Positions 13,801 through 26,500 of a stretch of DNA of 64,000 nt are shown piece by piece; position 1 is the first letter of the stretch, and every line of letters starts with the position of its first letter. This stretch comes from Anolis sagrei. Taxonomy: Eukaryota; Chordata; Lepidosauria; Squamata; Anolidae. A program made the position numbers and the translations under genes. The notes under the pieces were generated by a model. That model was not told the origin of the DNA, made no database searches, and was given only the letters and a program-made list of their open reading frames with translations. Location: the NCBI RefSeq assembly GCF_037176765.1, contig NC_090027.1, positions 33,769,046 to 33,833,045 on the forward strand. Direction: 5' to 3'.

Positions 13801-15467
13801 TTTAATTATGATTTATGTTTAATCGTGGTTTTACTATTGTAATTGTTTGTATTGTCATCTTATCGGTGCCCAATGCAAGGCATTGAATTTTGCCATTATT
13901 TATGTGTAAACCGCTTTGAGTCCCCCCATAGCAAACTTATTTATTTACAAGTTTGCTATGTAAATAAATAAATAAGTCATGCTACCCCTCTATTCTGCCT
14001 TGGTTAGATCATACCTGGAATATTGTGTCCAATTCTGGGAGCCACAATTGAAAAGAGATGTAGACAAGCTGGAATGCGTCCAGAGGAGGGCGCCTAAGGG
14101 TCTTTAAGCCCTATGAGGAGCGGCTTAAAGAGCTGAGCAAGTTTAGCCTGAAGAAGAGAAGGCTGAGAGGAGACATGATGATAGCCATGTATAAAATATG
14201 TGAGAGGAAGTCATAGGGAGGAGAGAGCAAGCTTGTTTTCTGCTTCCCTGGAGACTAAGACGCAATGGAACAGTGGCTTCAAACTACAGGAAAGGAGATT
14301 CCATCTGAACATTAGGAAGAACTTCCTGATTGTGAGAGCTGTTCAGCAGTGAAACGCTCTGCCTCAGAGTGTGGTGGAGGCTCCTTCTTTGGAGGTTTTT
14401 AAACAGAGGCTGGATGGACATCTGTCAGGGGTCCTTTGAATGCAATGTTCCTGCTTCTTGGCAGAATGGGGTTGGACTGGATGGCCCATGAGGTCTCTTC
14501 CAACTCTATGATTCTAAGCCAGGTAAGTGTCAATAAATTGCACTTATTTAAAAAATCCTTACATATTGTTATTATTAAAACTTTTATATCCTGATCTTCT
14601 CTACCTCTGTAGAGGGACTCAGACTGGCTAACAACAGAAATTCAATGCACAAATACAACTAAAAACATCATAAAATCATAATAAGTTAACATACAAAAAG
14701 AATAAATACACATAAGCCAAATCACCAAGATAGAATCAAGTTCAACTCAATCCGCCAATGTGGTCAGTAGTTAGGGTTAGCAAACAGTGGTGTTATACTG
14801 TACTGCTGAAACATACAACTTGAAAAAAAGAAGGGCAGCAGCAGAGAGACTTTTCATTTCTTCCCGCAAGCTCCTTTTTGGAACAGTTGCTGATGCACAC
14901 AATCTCTTATTTAAGGAAGGGATATTCTAAACTAAAAACAACGCACCTAGAAGCATGGCTCAATTAAATAAAAGCATATAAACTTCAACTTTCCAAGGTA
15001 CTGTAAGGATCAAAGAGAATCTTCTCAAGTTTCACCTCAGACGATTTCAAAAAACGCTTCTTCCTCTTACCATCCTTACCATTTACCATCACGAAATCCA
15101 GCAAACCAATCTAATAAATTGATATAAAAGCTCCCTCTAGCTGCCAAACTGAAGAACTGCATTTTCACAAACATTAAAATTAATTACTGTATATACTTGA
15201 GTATAAGCCTAGTTTTTCAGCCCTTTTTTTAGGCTGAAAAAGCTCCCCTTGGCTTATACTTGAGTCAAGGTTATTATTATTTTATTCTGTTATCAGTATT
15301 ATTTTTATTTCATGTATTATTTTATTACCTTTACAGTATTTTACTCTATTATTATGATTATTACATTTATTATTTTACTCTATTATTACATTTATTATTT
15401 TACTCTATTATTACATTTATTATTTTACTCTATTATTACTGTTATTATTACATTTCCATTATTTTAC

Positions 15468-15501
<34 letters not shown>

Positions 15502-16377
15502 ATTCATTCTTTTACTCTCTTTATTATTGTTGGACGGATACGTACATACATTTACATTGAAGAAGGTTAGAATAATGATTCAATCAGAGCTGGCCAGCCT
15601 TATCTCAAATTACAATTTTATGTAAATATTCAACAACATTTCTGATGCCTCAATTAATGTAATTTTATTGTTATCTATTTTTTAATTTACCAGTAGCGGC
15701 TTCATTTCTCACCCTCGGCTTACACTCGAGTCAATACATTTTCTTATTTTTACCTGATCCCAAGGTTTATGTTTACCTTATCTTCCAGGCTGTGAAGTGG
15801 AGAACACAACAGGCGTAAGCCATAGTAGGCAAGCTCTGGGATGTATTTGGCTTGGTCAATGCTCCTGTTCCACATAAAATAAAATTTAACAAATTGAGGT
15901 TGTCTTTTGATCTGGCTTGAAAAAAAAAGTATCAAAATGTTCAAATATTCTTAAACAAATTGGAATGGGGGCTGGTGGGACTGGCTTGACTAAAACATTT
16001 ATAGGACATCTTCCATATGCATCAACATTTTCGCCTAAAATTCAGCAGTAAGAGCTGTCACTCACCTCTTTTCAAAAGCCGCAAACTCCAGTGAGCAAGG
16101 CTCCAAATGGGTCAAATTAACAAAGATCTAAGAGACAAACAAGCTAGTTAGGAGCCAGACTGCATAGCACAAAAATAATAGTCTCATAGGTTTTTAAATG
16201 CTGTATGTTTTTAATATTGTTATTGTTTATTGCTTTTTGTGTATTTTCTGTTTTTGAGTTTATTTTAACTGTTTTGTATTTATCATTTTTATTGCTTTGT
16301 TTATTGATGGACTTGGTTTCATGTAAGCCACACCGAGTCCCTTGGGGAGATGGTAGCGGGGTACAAATAAAGTTTTA

Positions 16378-16413
<36 letters not shown>

Positions 16414-19400
16414 CTGATGCCTTTCACACTCAGATCTGTTTCCCAGCTCAGTGATAATCCTAAAAGTTCTGACAAAACTGGGAGATTTCCTTTGATTGGC
16501 ACTAGGATAAAGCTCATTGAAAATTTGCTCAAAGTAATGGCCAACCTTATTAGAGAAAGAGAGAAAATGCAGAACAGGTACAAAAAGACATAAGGTCCCA
16601 AAAAAATATTTTGCCCTGCTTAAGTTTTAGCAGACTCTACTTTTTGTCTTAGAAATAGATGACATCTAAAGGATAAGGGGGAAATTTCACCACTATGTTA
16701 TGTCTATGGGACATTTTAAGCTTTTTTCCCTAACAGGACATAAATGAGAGGTTAATATATAATAATAATAGTAATGATAATAATAATGATACATTTATAC
16801 CCCACCTTCTCACCCCAGTGGGGGACTCAGGGTGGCTTACAATCCATGGCATACAATGCCGCATTACACATATAATAATAAACATAACATATGAATTTAA
16901 ACAATTAACATATCAATTCAAACATACAATAATAAACATGAGGTGATAATTTGAATATAAATACAATAACAAGCTTAGGAGTAATTCAAATAGAAATACA
17001 ATAAAAAAAGCTTAAAAGTAAACATATAGAAGTAACATTGAAGCCTAACATCAAATTAAAACCTAACATCAGTAAATTAAACATGACATCAATAAATTAA
17101 ACTACACATAATCAAACAAAATTCTATAATAACATAAATCTAAACAAAACATCCACATTAGTATACAACAGCTAGCAAGGGTTCACAAAATGGTGTGGGT
17201 TGGTTACGTAGTCAAATGAGGTCACTGGGCTGCTTTTGGCTGATGAGATAGGATTGTTGTTGTTGATATGTGCTTTCAAGTCGTTTCAGACTTAGGTTGA
17301 CCCTGAGCGAGGGGCCGGGTAAATGACCTTGGAGGGCCGCATCCGGCCCCTAGTTTGAGGACCCCTGCCTTAGAAGGTATTGGGGGACATTTAGGGATAA
17401 TTTGAAATCTCTAATAAGGTAAATGCAGATATCTGATGGCTAAGAGCTGTCCAGCCCTTGTCTAGATGGGGGTTGTGATCTGTGGTCCTCCAGATGTTGG
17501 ACTGCAGTTCTCGCCACTCTTAGATAGCATAGCCAGTAGTTAAGACTTGTATGAGATCCAGTCCAACATCATCTGGAGGTCTGTATGATTCCCACCCTAG
17601 TGTGGAAATATAAATCTTCCATGAAGTTAACCCTTTCTGAAAGCCTCCAAGTGAGAGACCAAGTTATAATGGCAAATACATGCTTCTGCTACTTCCATTT
17701 TAAGATTGCTTAACCCCTGATGCTTCCAGTCACCTGAATGCACGTCTCCACACATTGCGGTCTCTCTTTTAGGGAGAACTTGGAAAGAAGGCGAAGGAGA
17801 CTTTTCAGGAGAAGGAAAAGTGCCTCACGGATTTGAAGCAATTTGTGTGCAGAGAAGTAAACCTCTTCTTCCTCTTCTTCCTCCTCTTCAAAGTTCTCTT
17901 CCAACTAAAATAGGAAGAAACAGATCACAGATTTGTTGAAAGAATGATTACTGAGCTACCATTCCCACTGAGTGTGCTGTTTGGAGTTACCCCTCCAGCA
18001 AAAACTGCTGCTCTGAGATCAGAGTGAAAAGAGGGACCAGGAAGGCAGTTCCACCTTATCTCCTGCACTATGCTTAATATAATATAATATAATATAATAT
18101 AATATAATATAATATAATATAATATAATATAATATATTGCATATACATATAATATTAATATTATAATGTAATACAATGTTATACTACTACTAATAATAAT
18201 ATGATATTATAATTATATATTTTATATTACATGTAATATTACTAATAATATTACTGTATAATGTTATAATACAATATAGTAATATATAATATTAATATTG
18301 TGCTATGGTAATAATATAATATATTGTATTTATTATTGTAAGCCGCTCTGAGTCCCCTTCGAGGTGAGAAGAGTGGCATATAAATGTCGTAAATAAAGAA
18401 ATAATACATGCATGCTATGGGAATTATTACCTTTTCTCAAAAACGAAACAAAACAAAATATGTATTACAAGGACATGATTTCCCTACCCTGAGGTTTTCT
18501 TTTCTTCCAGGTTTCCCCTTCTTCCGACCACCTGAGGGGTTTTTATTGTGGTCTCTTTTCCGTTTCCTGGGCATGATTGATTCTTGGGGCCAGCATTTAG
18601 ACAATGTCTGGAGACATTTTTCAAACATCACTGGATGGAATACCCGATTGGCTATGCTGCCTGCCCAAAAGGAAAAACAGGGGAGTCTACATGTTGGAGA
18701 AATGTAAATGGGTTTTAAATAGCTTTAATAGCAAGAAACCATAGATAGATATCTGGGGACTCGTATTTATTTTTGGAAGTTATGGCACTCAGCACAGTTC
18801 CTTGCAGATGGTCCTGAGAGAAGAAAAATTGGGCTGGTTTACTTTAATGTGTACTACATCTATATAAATAAAAATGTAATGTTTGTTTGTGAGATTACCA
18901 TAACTCAAAAACCACTGGATGAATTTGAAAGGGACCCCTAAAGAACGACAATTATATGTTGCATATTCCAGAGTAGGCAAACCAGACACTCTCCACATCA
19001 ACACTGAGAAAGAAACAACAAGAAATACTGTTTACCCACAAGCATAAAAATGATATATATTAGAAACCAACACTTTCTCATTACTTTATTTTCCAGATCA
19101 TCAGACTGGGCCACAGCAACGCGTGGCAGGGGACGGCTAGTGTGTTTATAAAAAACAATGAGAAAACACAAGTAATTCCAATTAGTTTACTGGGAAGTAC
19201 ATGCATGTATAGAAGTGGAGGTAGTCACGCTTTGCCAGAATGCAAAGAACTTAAAGTGCTGGTTGTGACTCAGAAAATGTTTTGTTTTGATCCAGAAACA
19301 GTCTTACAACACAAGAAAAAGTAACTAAAAAAACTTTACTTCAGCATATAATAATAATAATAATAATAATAATGCAAACAGCACTAAAGGAAATGGAAGC

Positions 19401-22400
19401 TAAAGTCCAAAAGAAAATGCAAGGTCTTAACAGAAGATGTGAAACAAAAGTCTTTGGAACAAGTCTTCACAGCAGATAGGAGCAAGAGTCTTTGGCAAAA
19501 AGGCTTACAGTATACAGCAGAGGTCCTCAAACTTTTTAAACAGAGGGCCAGGTCACAGTTTCTCAAACTGTTGGAGGCCGGGTTATAATTTGAAAAAAAA
19601 AATGAATGAATTCCTATGCCCACTGCATATATCTTATTTGTAATGGGGGGGAAACCCACTTAAAAACAATACAATAATTAAAATGAAGAATAACTTTAAC
19701 AAATATAAACTTATTAGTATTTCAATGGGAAGTGTAGGCCTGCTTTTGGCTGTTGAGATAGGATTGTTGTTTTTGTTGTGTTCTTTCAGGTAGTTTCAGA
19801 CTTAGGCTGGCCCTGAACGAGGGCCACACAAATGACCATGGAGGGCCATATCCAGCTCTCGGGACTTAGTTTGAGGATCCCTGGTATACAGGAACAAGAG
19901 TATTTGACAAGAAGTCTTTTGCAAAGCTGACACTGTAGCTGTAGCATGGCAGTGCACCAAGTAGGTCGGTTGCTGCCGGCGCTGACTACTGGCCCTGAGC
20001 CCCAGCACAGATCTTCCTAGAGCAAGGTGTGTTTGCTCAATGTTTTTGCCTCAATTCTAACTGACCTTCTTCTTTCAATTTTTGCCCTTCGCCGTTCTTG
20101 AAACGTAGGGACTTATAGTATGTCTTCCATGTCTTCTCTTTCGTCCTTAACACTTGGCCCCAAATCCCCACGTGCCACCTCTTCAGCCTCCTGTTCTACC
20201 GCCTCCTCAGAAGCAGAAGAGTAGACCACAACAGAAAACCCTTAAAATAACCTGAACTCCCATATAAGCAACCCAGTGATTTTTTTTAAAGTCCTGTGTC
20301 ACCTTCACCTCACATCCATCTGAGAATGGCTAATGATTTTAAAGGATCAGGTTAAAATATTTAAGCATATGGACTCAGAGTACTTAGGTAAAGGTTTCCC
20401 CCTGACATTAAGTCCAGTCGTGTCCGACTCTGGGGGTTGGTGCTCATCTCCATTTCTAAGCCAAAGAGCTGTCCGTAGACATCTCCAAGATCATGTGGCT
20501 GGCATGACTGCAAAGTACTTAGTGCCATCTATACATTGGATTCATTGTACAAAAAGATGATGTAAACGATAACGTTGACATAACTGATCTAACTTAGGCA
20601 TCAGATATTTTGAGCAGAACCAGAAGAAGGTGATATGTGAACCAGGTTCAGTAATTCCTCTAAAACAGGGGTCCTCAAACTAAGGCCCGGGGGCCAAATA
20701 CGGTCCTCCAAGGTCATTTACCCGGCCCTCACTCAGGGCCAACCTAAGTCTGAAACGAACAAAGAAACGCACAAATAAACCTTTTTCTCTGCTGTTCTTT
20801 TTCCACTTGTATTTTGGCTGATTAGACTACAATACCATAAGCAGGAAGGATACTAGAGACAAAGTTGAAGTACTTTGGCCACATCATGAGGAGACAGCAA
20901 AGCCTAGAGAAGACAATTATGCTGGGGAAAGTAGAAGGCAAAAGGAAGAGGGGCCGACCAAGGGCAAGATGGATGGATGGCATCCTTGAAGTGACTGGAC
21001 TGACCTTGAAGGAGCTGGGGGTGGTGACGGCCGACAGGGAGCTCTGGCGTGGGCTGGTCCATGAGGTCACGAAGAGTTGGAGACGACTGAACGAATGAAC
21101 AACAACAACCATAAGCAGGGACTGCTGCCTTACTCAAGGCATTTCAATAACACAGCACAAACACAAAAAATATATGTGTAATGTCAAAGTGTATTATCAA
21201 AAGTGCATATAGTATTCAATTTACCAAAATCCCCAGTACATAGCTCAATTCAGTGGTACACAGCAAAATCAAAAGGAGCAGCCGCTCTCAAACGTAACAG
21301 TTCTCAGTCTGGATAAGGATGCCACTGTATATAGGCTTCAGGGATACATTCAATAAGAAAAGTCATATAAACAAAGTAAGCATTGAGTCATGAGGCTATA
21401 CGTAAACTGAAGACAATAATGAAGATGGAGTGCCACTCTCAAAACAATCTCCATGGAAAAAATCCAAATCAAGTCCAGTGAAAATGGAGCACTGCTTCTC
21501 AAAATAAGTCTTCAAAGGAAAGGTCCAAATGGCATTCAACAGGGGTGCCCGGGTATTTTTGTACCCTGTTTCGGGGAAAGCAATCCCCTTCCTCAGGAGT
21601 TAATAAAATCAGCAACTCTAGACTCTTATATCATGCCAGATAGCTTATACAAAAAGTGACTCTGCTTGAAGTAAATTCACACTCACAGGTGAAAGAATTA
21701 TCCAAGGAGCTCATATTTACCTGGTATTTCAATCAACACAAAGTACAACCTAGCAGCGTGAAGGGCGCACAAACGCTGATGAAGATTGGCTGTCTTACTC
21801 TTAGCCTCTTGGACAAAATGATGCAACACGGCAACCAGGGCATTGTGGGAGATATTGTTCTCTGCACACAGGGACCAGATACTCTGAAAAAAGAGATGGA
21901 AAACTGACAGAAGGAGACTAAATGCCTTTCCTGATCATGACACCAAACACTGTACTCTGCTATTGATACAGAATATTTCTGCAGGAGCAACATTTCAATT
22001 GGCTTGTAAATTGTGTATACATTTTGTTGGGACACCCTTTATTTATCATTATATTGTAGTAAATGCCTGAATAAATGTTACATGCATAGTGTTTAAATCC
22101 AGATCTGGTGTCTATTCAGCTCTTATGTTGGTGTTCTTCAAGCTGGGACAATTTTTTGCTCCAGATAATTTAAAAGAACCAGTTGCCCCAGGCAAAGGCC
22201 ACATCTGGAAACACCAACAGGGAATGTGTAGAAAGCTCTGCTTTGCCTCTTACCTCAATGGCCGCACCGTCATCTGCAGCGAAGGGGCTGAGAGCGTCAT
22301 AGAGGTGAGAGAAGGCTTCCAAACTATCGTCTGTGATCTGACTCTCCAGTCTCGGATCCAAAGGATCTGTCTCAGTAAATTCTAGTTCCCAAATAGTGTC

Positions 22401-23467
22401 AACCCAGGCTGAAGGGAAGAAAAAGAAAATTAAAGATGATTTTTCAGACTTTCCACTAACATCAATTTAAAAATTATGATTTACAGTACATATATTTTTA
22501 ACTTGAAGAAACATTTGGTTTTGCTGTTATAAAAGACCTATCGACTCATTATATTATTATAATATTTATTTATATCCCACTTTATCTCCCCCAAAGGGAC
22601 TCAAAGCAGCTTAACATAATAGTATCAGCATAACAATTTAAAAATATACAAATATATGAACATTAAAACAGGATTAAATATAACCAGTATTAAAAATTCC
22701 CAGTTAAAAACCATTAAAACACATTCAAAGAAAAACCACAGCACACCTTAATTGATCTTAAACACCTTCATCTTTAAAAGTCTGTCGAAAAAAAAGGATT
22801 TTAGTCTGTTGCCGGGAGGGGTCCATCCTGGCTTTCCAAGGCAGGGAGTTCCAGGGCCGAGGGGCAACCACTGAGAAGGTCCTCTCTCTCATTCCCACCA
22901 ACTGAGTTTGCAATGGAGGTGGGACCGAGACAAGGGTCTCTCCTGAAGATGTCAGGGCCTGGGCAGGTTCATACAAGGGGATGCGGTCGGCCAAATAGCC
23001 TGGACCTGAACTGTCAAGGGCTTTAGAGGTCATAACCAGCACAAACTGGCAGCCAGTGGAGCTGCTCAGTTGGTGCACAAGTTTTAATTGTGCAAAGGCT
23101 CCTCTGGCCACCGCAGATCCCTGGGCCTCAAGGTTCAGCACTGAGTCCAGGAGGACCCCCCAAACTGTAGACCTGTGTCTTCTGGGGGTGTGTGACCCCA
23201 TCCAGCATAGGCTGGATCCCTATTCCCTGGTCTGCCTTCCAACTCTCTAGGAGTACCTCTGTCTTGTCTGGATTAAGTTGCAATTTGTTTGCCCTCACCC
23301 AGACCATTATTGATGACAGACACTGGTTTCCTTGGAACAGAACAGTTTCCTTGGCTTTAGGCGAAAAGGAGTAGTAGAGTTGGGTATCATCTGCATATAG
23401 GTGGCACTGCATTCCAAAACTACGGATGATCTCTCCTAGGGCCATGAGGAATTGCATAAGTAAGTAA

Positions 23468-23506
<39 letters not shown>

Positions 23507-26500
23507 CTATATTTATACCCCGCCACCATCTCCCCCAAGGGGACTCGGGGCAGCTAACAAGAGGCCAAGCCCAAAATTACAATACAACAAAGTAAAATAC
23601 AAACAAGCAAATAATATCAAAATAAAATACATAAAATAATAGAATATACAATAAACAAGTGCAAAATAACTTGGTGAAGGAATAAAAACACAGGTGGGCC
23701 AAATGCGCAGGATAAAATTGATAAAACCCTGGGTGAGATAAGTATATGGAGTAGTATGTGTCTGAGGGGGGAGCTCAGAAGATATGCAGAGGAGATGGAT
23801 GCTCTGCTAGCACTCACCAGCCAACCCCTCTGCAATGCCAGAAATACAGCTTAACATTAGAAAATGTTGATCATTTCCGCTCCCTTGGCAGCCACCTTTC
23901 CACAAAAGTCAACACTGATACTGAAATACAAGACCGCCTGAGCTCTCCGAGTGCAGCATTTTTCCGAACGGAGCAGCGAGTGTTTGAGGACCGGGACATC
24001 CGTAGGGATACCAAAGTGCTTGCTTATAAAGCCATTGTCCTCCCAACCCTGCTATAAGCCTGCGAAACGCGGACTGTCTACAGACGTCATATGTAACTCC
24101 TGGAACAATTCCATTAGCGTTGTCTCCGACAAATCCTGCAAATCTCTTGGGAAGTCAGGCAGACAAATGGCAGTGTGCTGGAAGAAGCAAAGACCACCAT
24201 CATTGAAGCGATGCTCCTCCGCCATCAACTCTGCTGGACCGGCCACGTTGTCCAAATGCCCGACCACCGTCTCCCAAAGCAGTTATTCTACTCCGAACTC
24301 AAGAATGCAAAACGAAATGTTGGTGGACAGGAAAAAAGATTTAATGATAGGCTTAAAGCCAACCTTGGTAATAGTATGATAGCTTGGTCCAGAAGCTCCG
24401 AGCGTTACGGATATGCCACATCGTTCCTGCGGGAGCATTGTTTGGGCAAGAGAGACTTAGCTAATGTAAGCCAGGCCAGAGACAGATAATATAGAAGGAA
24501 TGTAAGAGTTCTTTAATGGAGAAGCTGTAACCCTTACCTTAACCCTGAACCGTACTGTAAGCCTAAGGCCTTACCCAAACCCTTACTCTAACCCTTACCA
24601 TAAACCAAACCCTAAACCTTACCCTAACCCTTACGCTAACCCAAACCAAAACCCTAAACCTTACCCAGAGGTTTAGCGCAGCTGGTAAACCATCAGCAAT
24701 TATAAGATCTATCAAGCAAAAGGTTGCAAGTTTGAAGCCCGGGTTGGCGTGAGCTGCCAACTGTCAGCCTAGCTCATTGTTTACCTAAGGAATTCAAAAA
24801 CAGATTTAGCTGTGATTAGAAAAATTAGGTACTGCTAAAAGCAGGGGAGGTGTTTTACGACACCATAAAGAAGATCAGAAAATCCTGGATGACCAAAAGG
24901 AAGGAGGAAGTCCCGTCAGGTCTTTGTCATAGAGGAAAGAGCAACAGCACCCCCTGGATTTGAGCCCAACCTTCCATGTCATCTCCTTCTGTTCTGTTTG
25001 TCTGTGTATTGTCTATACAAAGCGGCATTGAATGTTTGCCGTTTATGTATACTGTGATCCTCCCTGATTCCCATTTGGGCCGAGAAGGGCGGAATATAAA
25101 TAAAGTGTTATTATTACTATTATTATCCTAACCCTAGAGCCCCCAGTGGCGCAGTGGGTTAAAGCACTGAGCTGCTGAGCTTGTTGATCGAAAGGTCGCA
25201 GGTTCGATTCCGGGGAGCGGCGTGAGCTTCCGCTGTCACCCTAGCTTCTGCCAACCTAGCAGTTCAAAAACATGCAAATGTGAGTAGATCAATAGGCACC
25301 GTTCCGACGGGAAGGTAACGGCGCTCCATGCAGTCATGCCGGCCACATGACCTTGGAGGTGTCTACGGACAATGCTGGCTCTTCGGCTTAGAAATGGAGA
25401 TGAGCACCACACTCCAGAGTCAGACATGACTGGACTTAATGTCAGGGGAAAACCTTTACCTTTTTACCCTAACCCTAAACTGTACCCTAACCGTAACCCC
25501 TAACCCAAACCCTAAACCATACCGTAAGCACCCCTTCCTTTCTATCCTTCTTTCGCTCTCCCCACTCTCACTCCACCCCCTCTCTTCCCTTATTCCCAGC
25601 CGCCTTTGTGGTATCTTCATAATCAGGGCCGTAGCCAGAAAAAAAATTTGGGAGGAGTTGAAATTTTCGGGGGGGGGGGGGGGGGGTTGAAAATATTGCG
25701 GGGGGGGGGGGTTGAAACCTGCCTCCTAGCTCACGCTGAAGCAAAGAGCACAGCAGGGGGCAGAGCAGCCTTCAATAGCCTGCAGCTCCGCCCTTGTCAA
25801 CAACCTCCACCAAGTCTGGCCTCCTGAATGACAGCATTCAACACACACACACACAACTTGGTTGCTTCACTACATCAACTATTGTTGCAAGTAATGACAG
25901 TGTGAATAAATTATAAATATTTGCTTGAGATAGTGCTTGCAGTTCTGGGGGGGACTTTTAATTTTTTGCATCTCATAGACTTAGCATGGGGATTTGGTTA
26001 ACCAGTTAAAGTTCATGAGTAAACCAGGTTTTTTAAAAAAAATCTGAAACATTTCGGGGGGGGGGGTTGAACCCCTAAAACCACCCCCTCGCTACAGGCC
26101 TGTTCGTAACACTCGGAGCTTCTGGACCCAGCTATCATACTATCACCCCAACCTTAAAAACTGCGGCATAGACACCGAGAACTGGGAAGCTCTGGTCCTT
26201 AAGCGCTCTAACTGGAAGTCAGCTGTGACCAGCAGTGCTGCGGAATTCGAAGAGGCATGAAGGGAGAGAGAAAAGGGAGAGCGAAAGGGAGAAACGTGCC
26301 AAGGGGGAGGCACGTCAAGCTAACCCTGACTGGGACCACCTTCCGTCTGGGAGAACATTCGGATGAAGAATAGGGCTCCCCAGCCACCTAGGGACCCACC
26401 GCTAAGACACCACATCCGGAAGGCCCTCATCCTCGAGCTACGAGGGATCGCCTAAGTAAGTGAGAGGAGATGGGCCTAAGCCAGGACAGGACAATTCCAG

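Larger units (their letters stand above)
24367..26147. mobile_element. TIR transposon with 8-bp target duplication and telomere-like core
   Basis: Left end GGTAATAGTATGATAGC; right end is its complement with few changes. About 44 bases pair between 24367-24410 and 26104-26147, and the match appears to continue if the nested element at 25624-26102 is ignored. CCAACCTT lies directly outside both ends (24359-24366 and 26148-26155). Three later insertions (24666-25126, 25134-25458, 25624-26102) account for most of the length, leaving about 0.5 kb of original element, much of it degenerate CCCTAA-like repeats. No transposase seen. The 8-bp duplication would suit hAT, P or Merlin; the GG start does not look like hAT. 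Family not recognised. Confidence 0.78.
23752..26459 (+). mobile_element. LINE (RTE- or I-like) interrupted by a DNA transposon
   Basis: Left part (23752-24366) encodes [46 protein letters not shown] and [11 protein letters not shown]. Right part (26156-26459) continues [19 protein letters not shown] to the end. Between them sit 24367-26147 and a duplicated CCAACCTT. Frameshifts are present, so it is dead. The clade is uncertain. Confidence 0.7.

Noticed and set aside
23758-24489. Host gene suggested by open frames of about 100-140 codons
   Set aside because: Sequence matches a LINE polymerase C-terminus repeated at 1-370.
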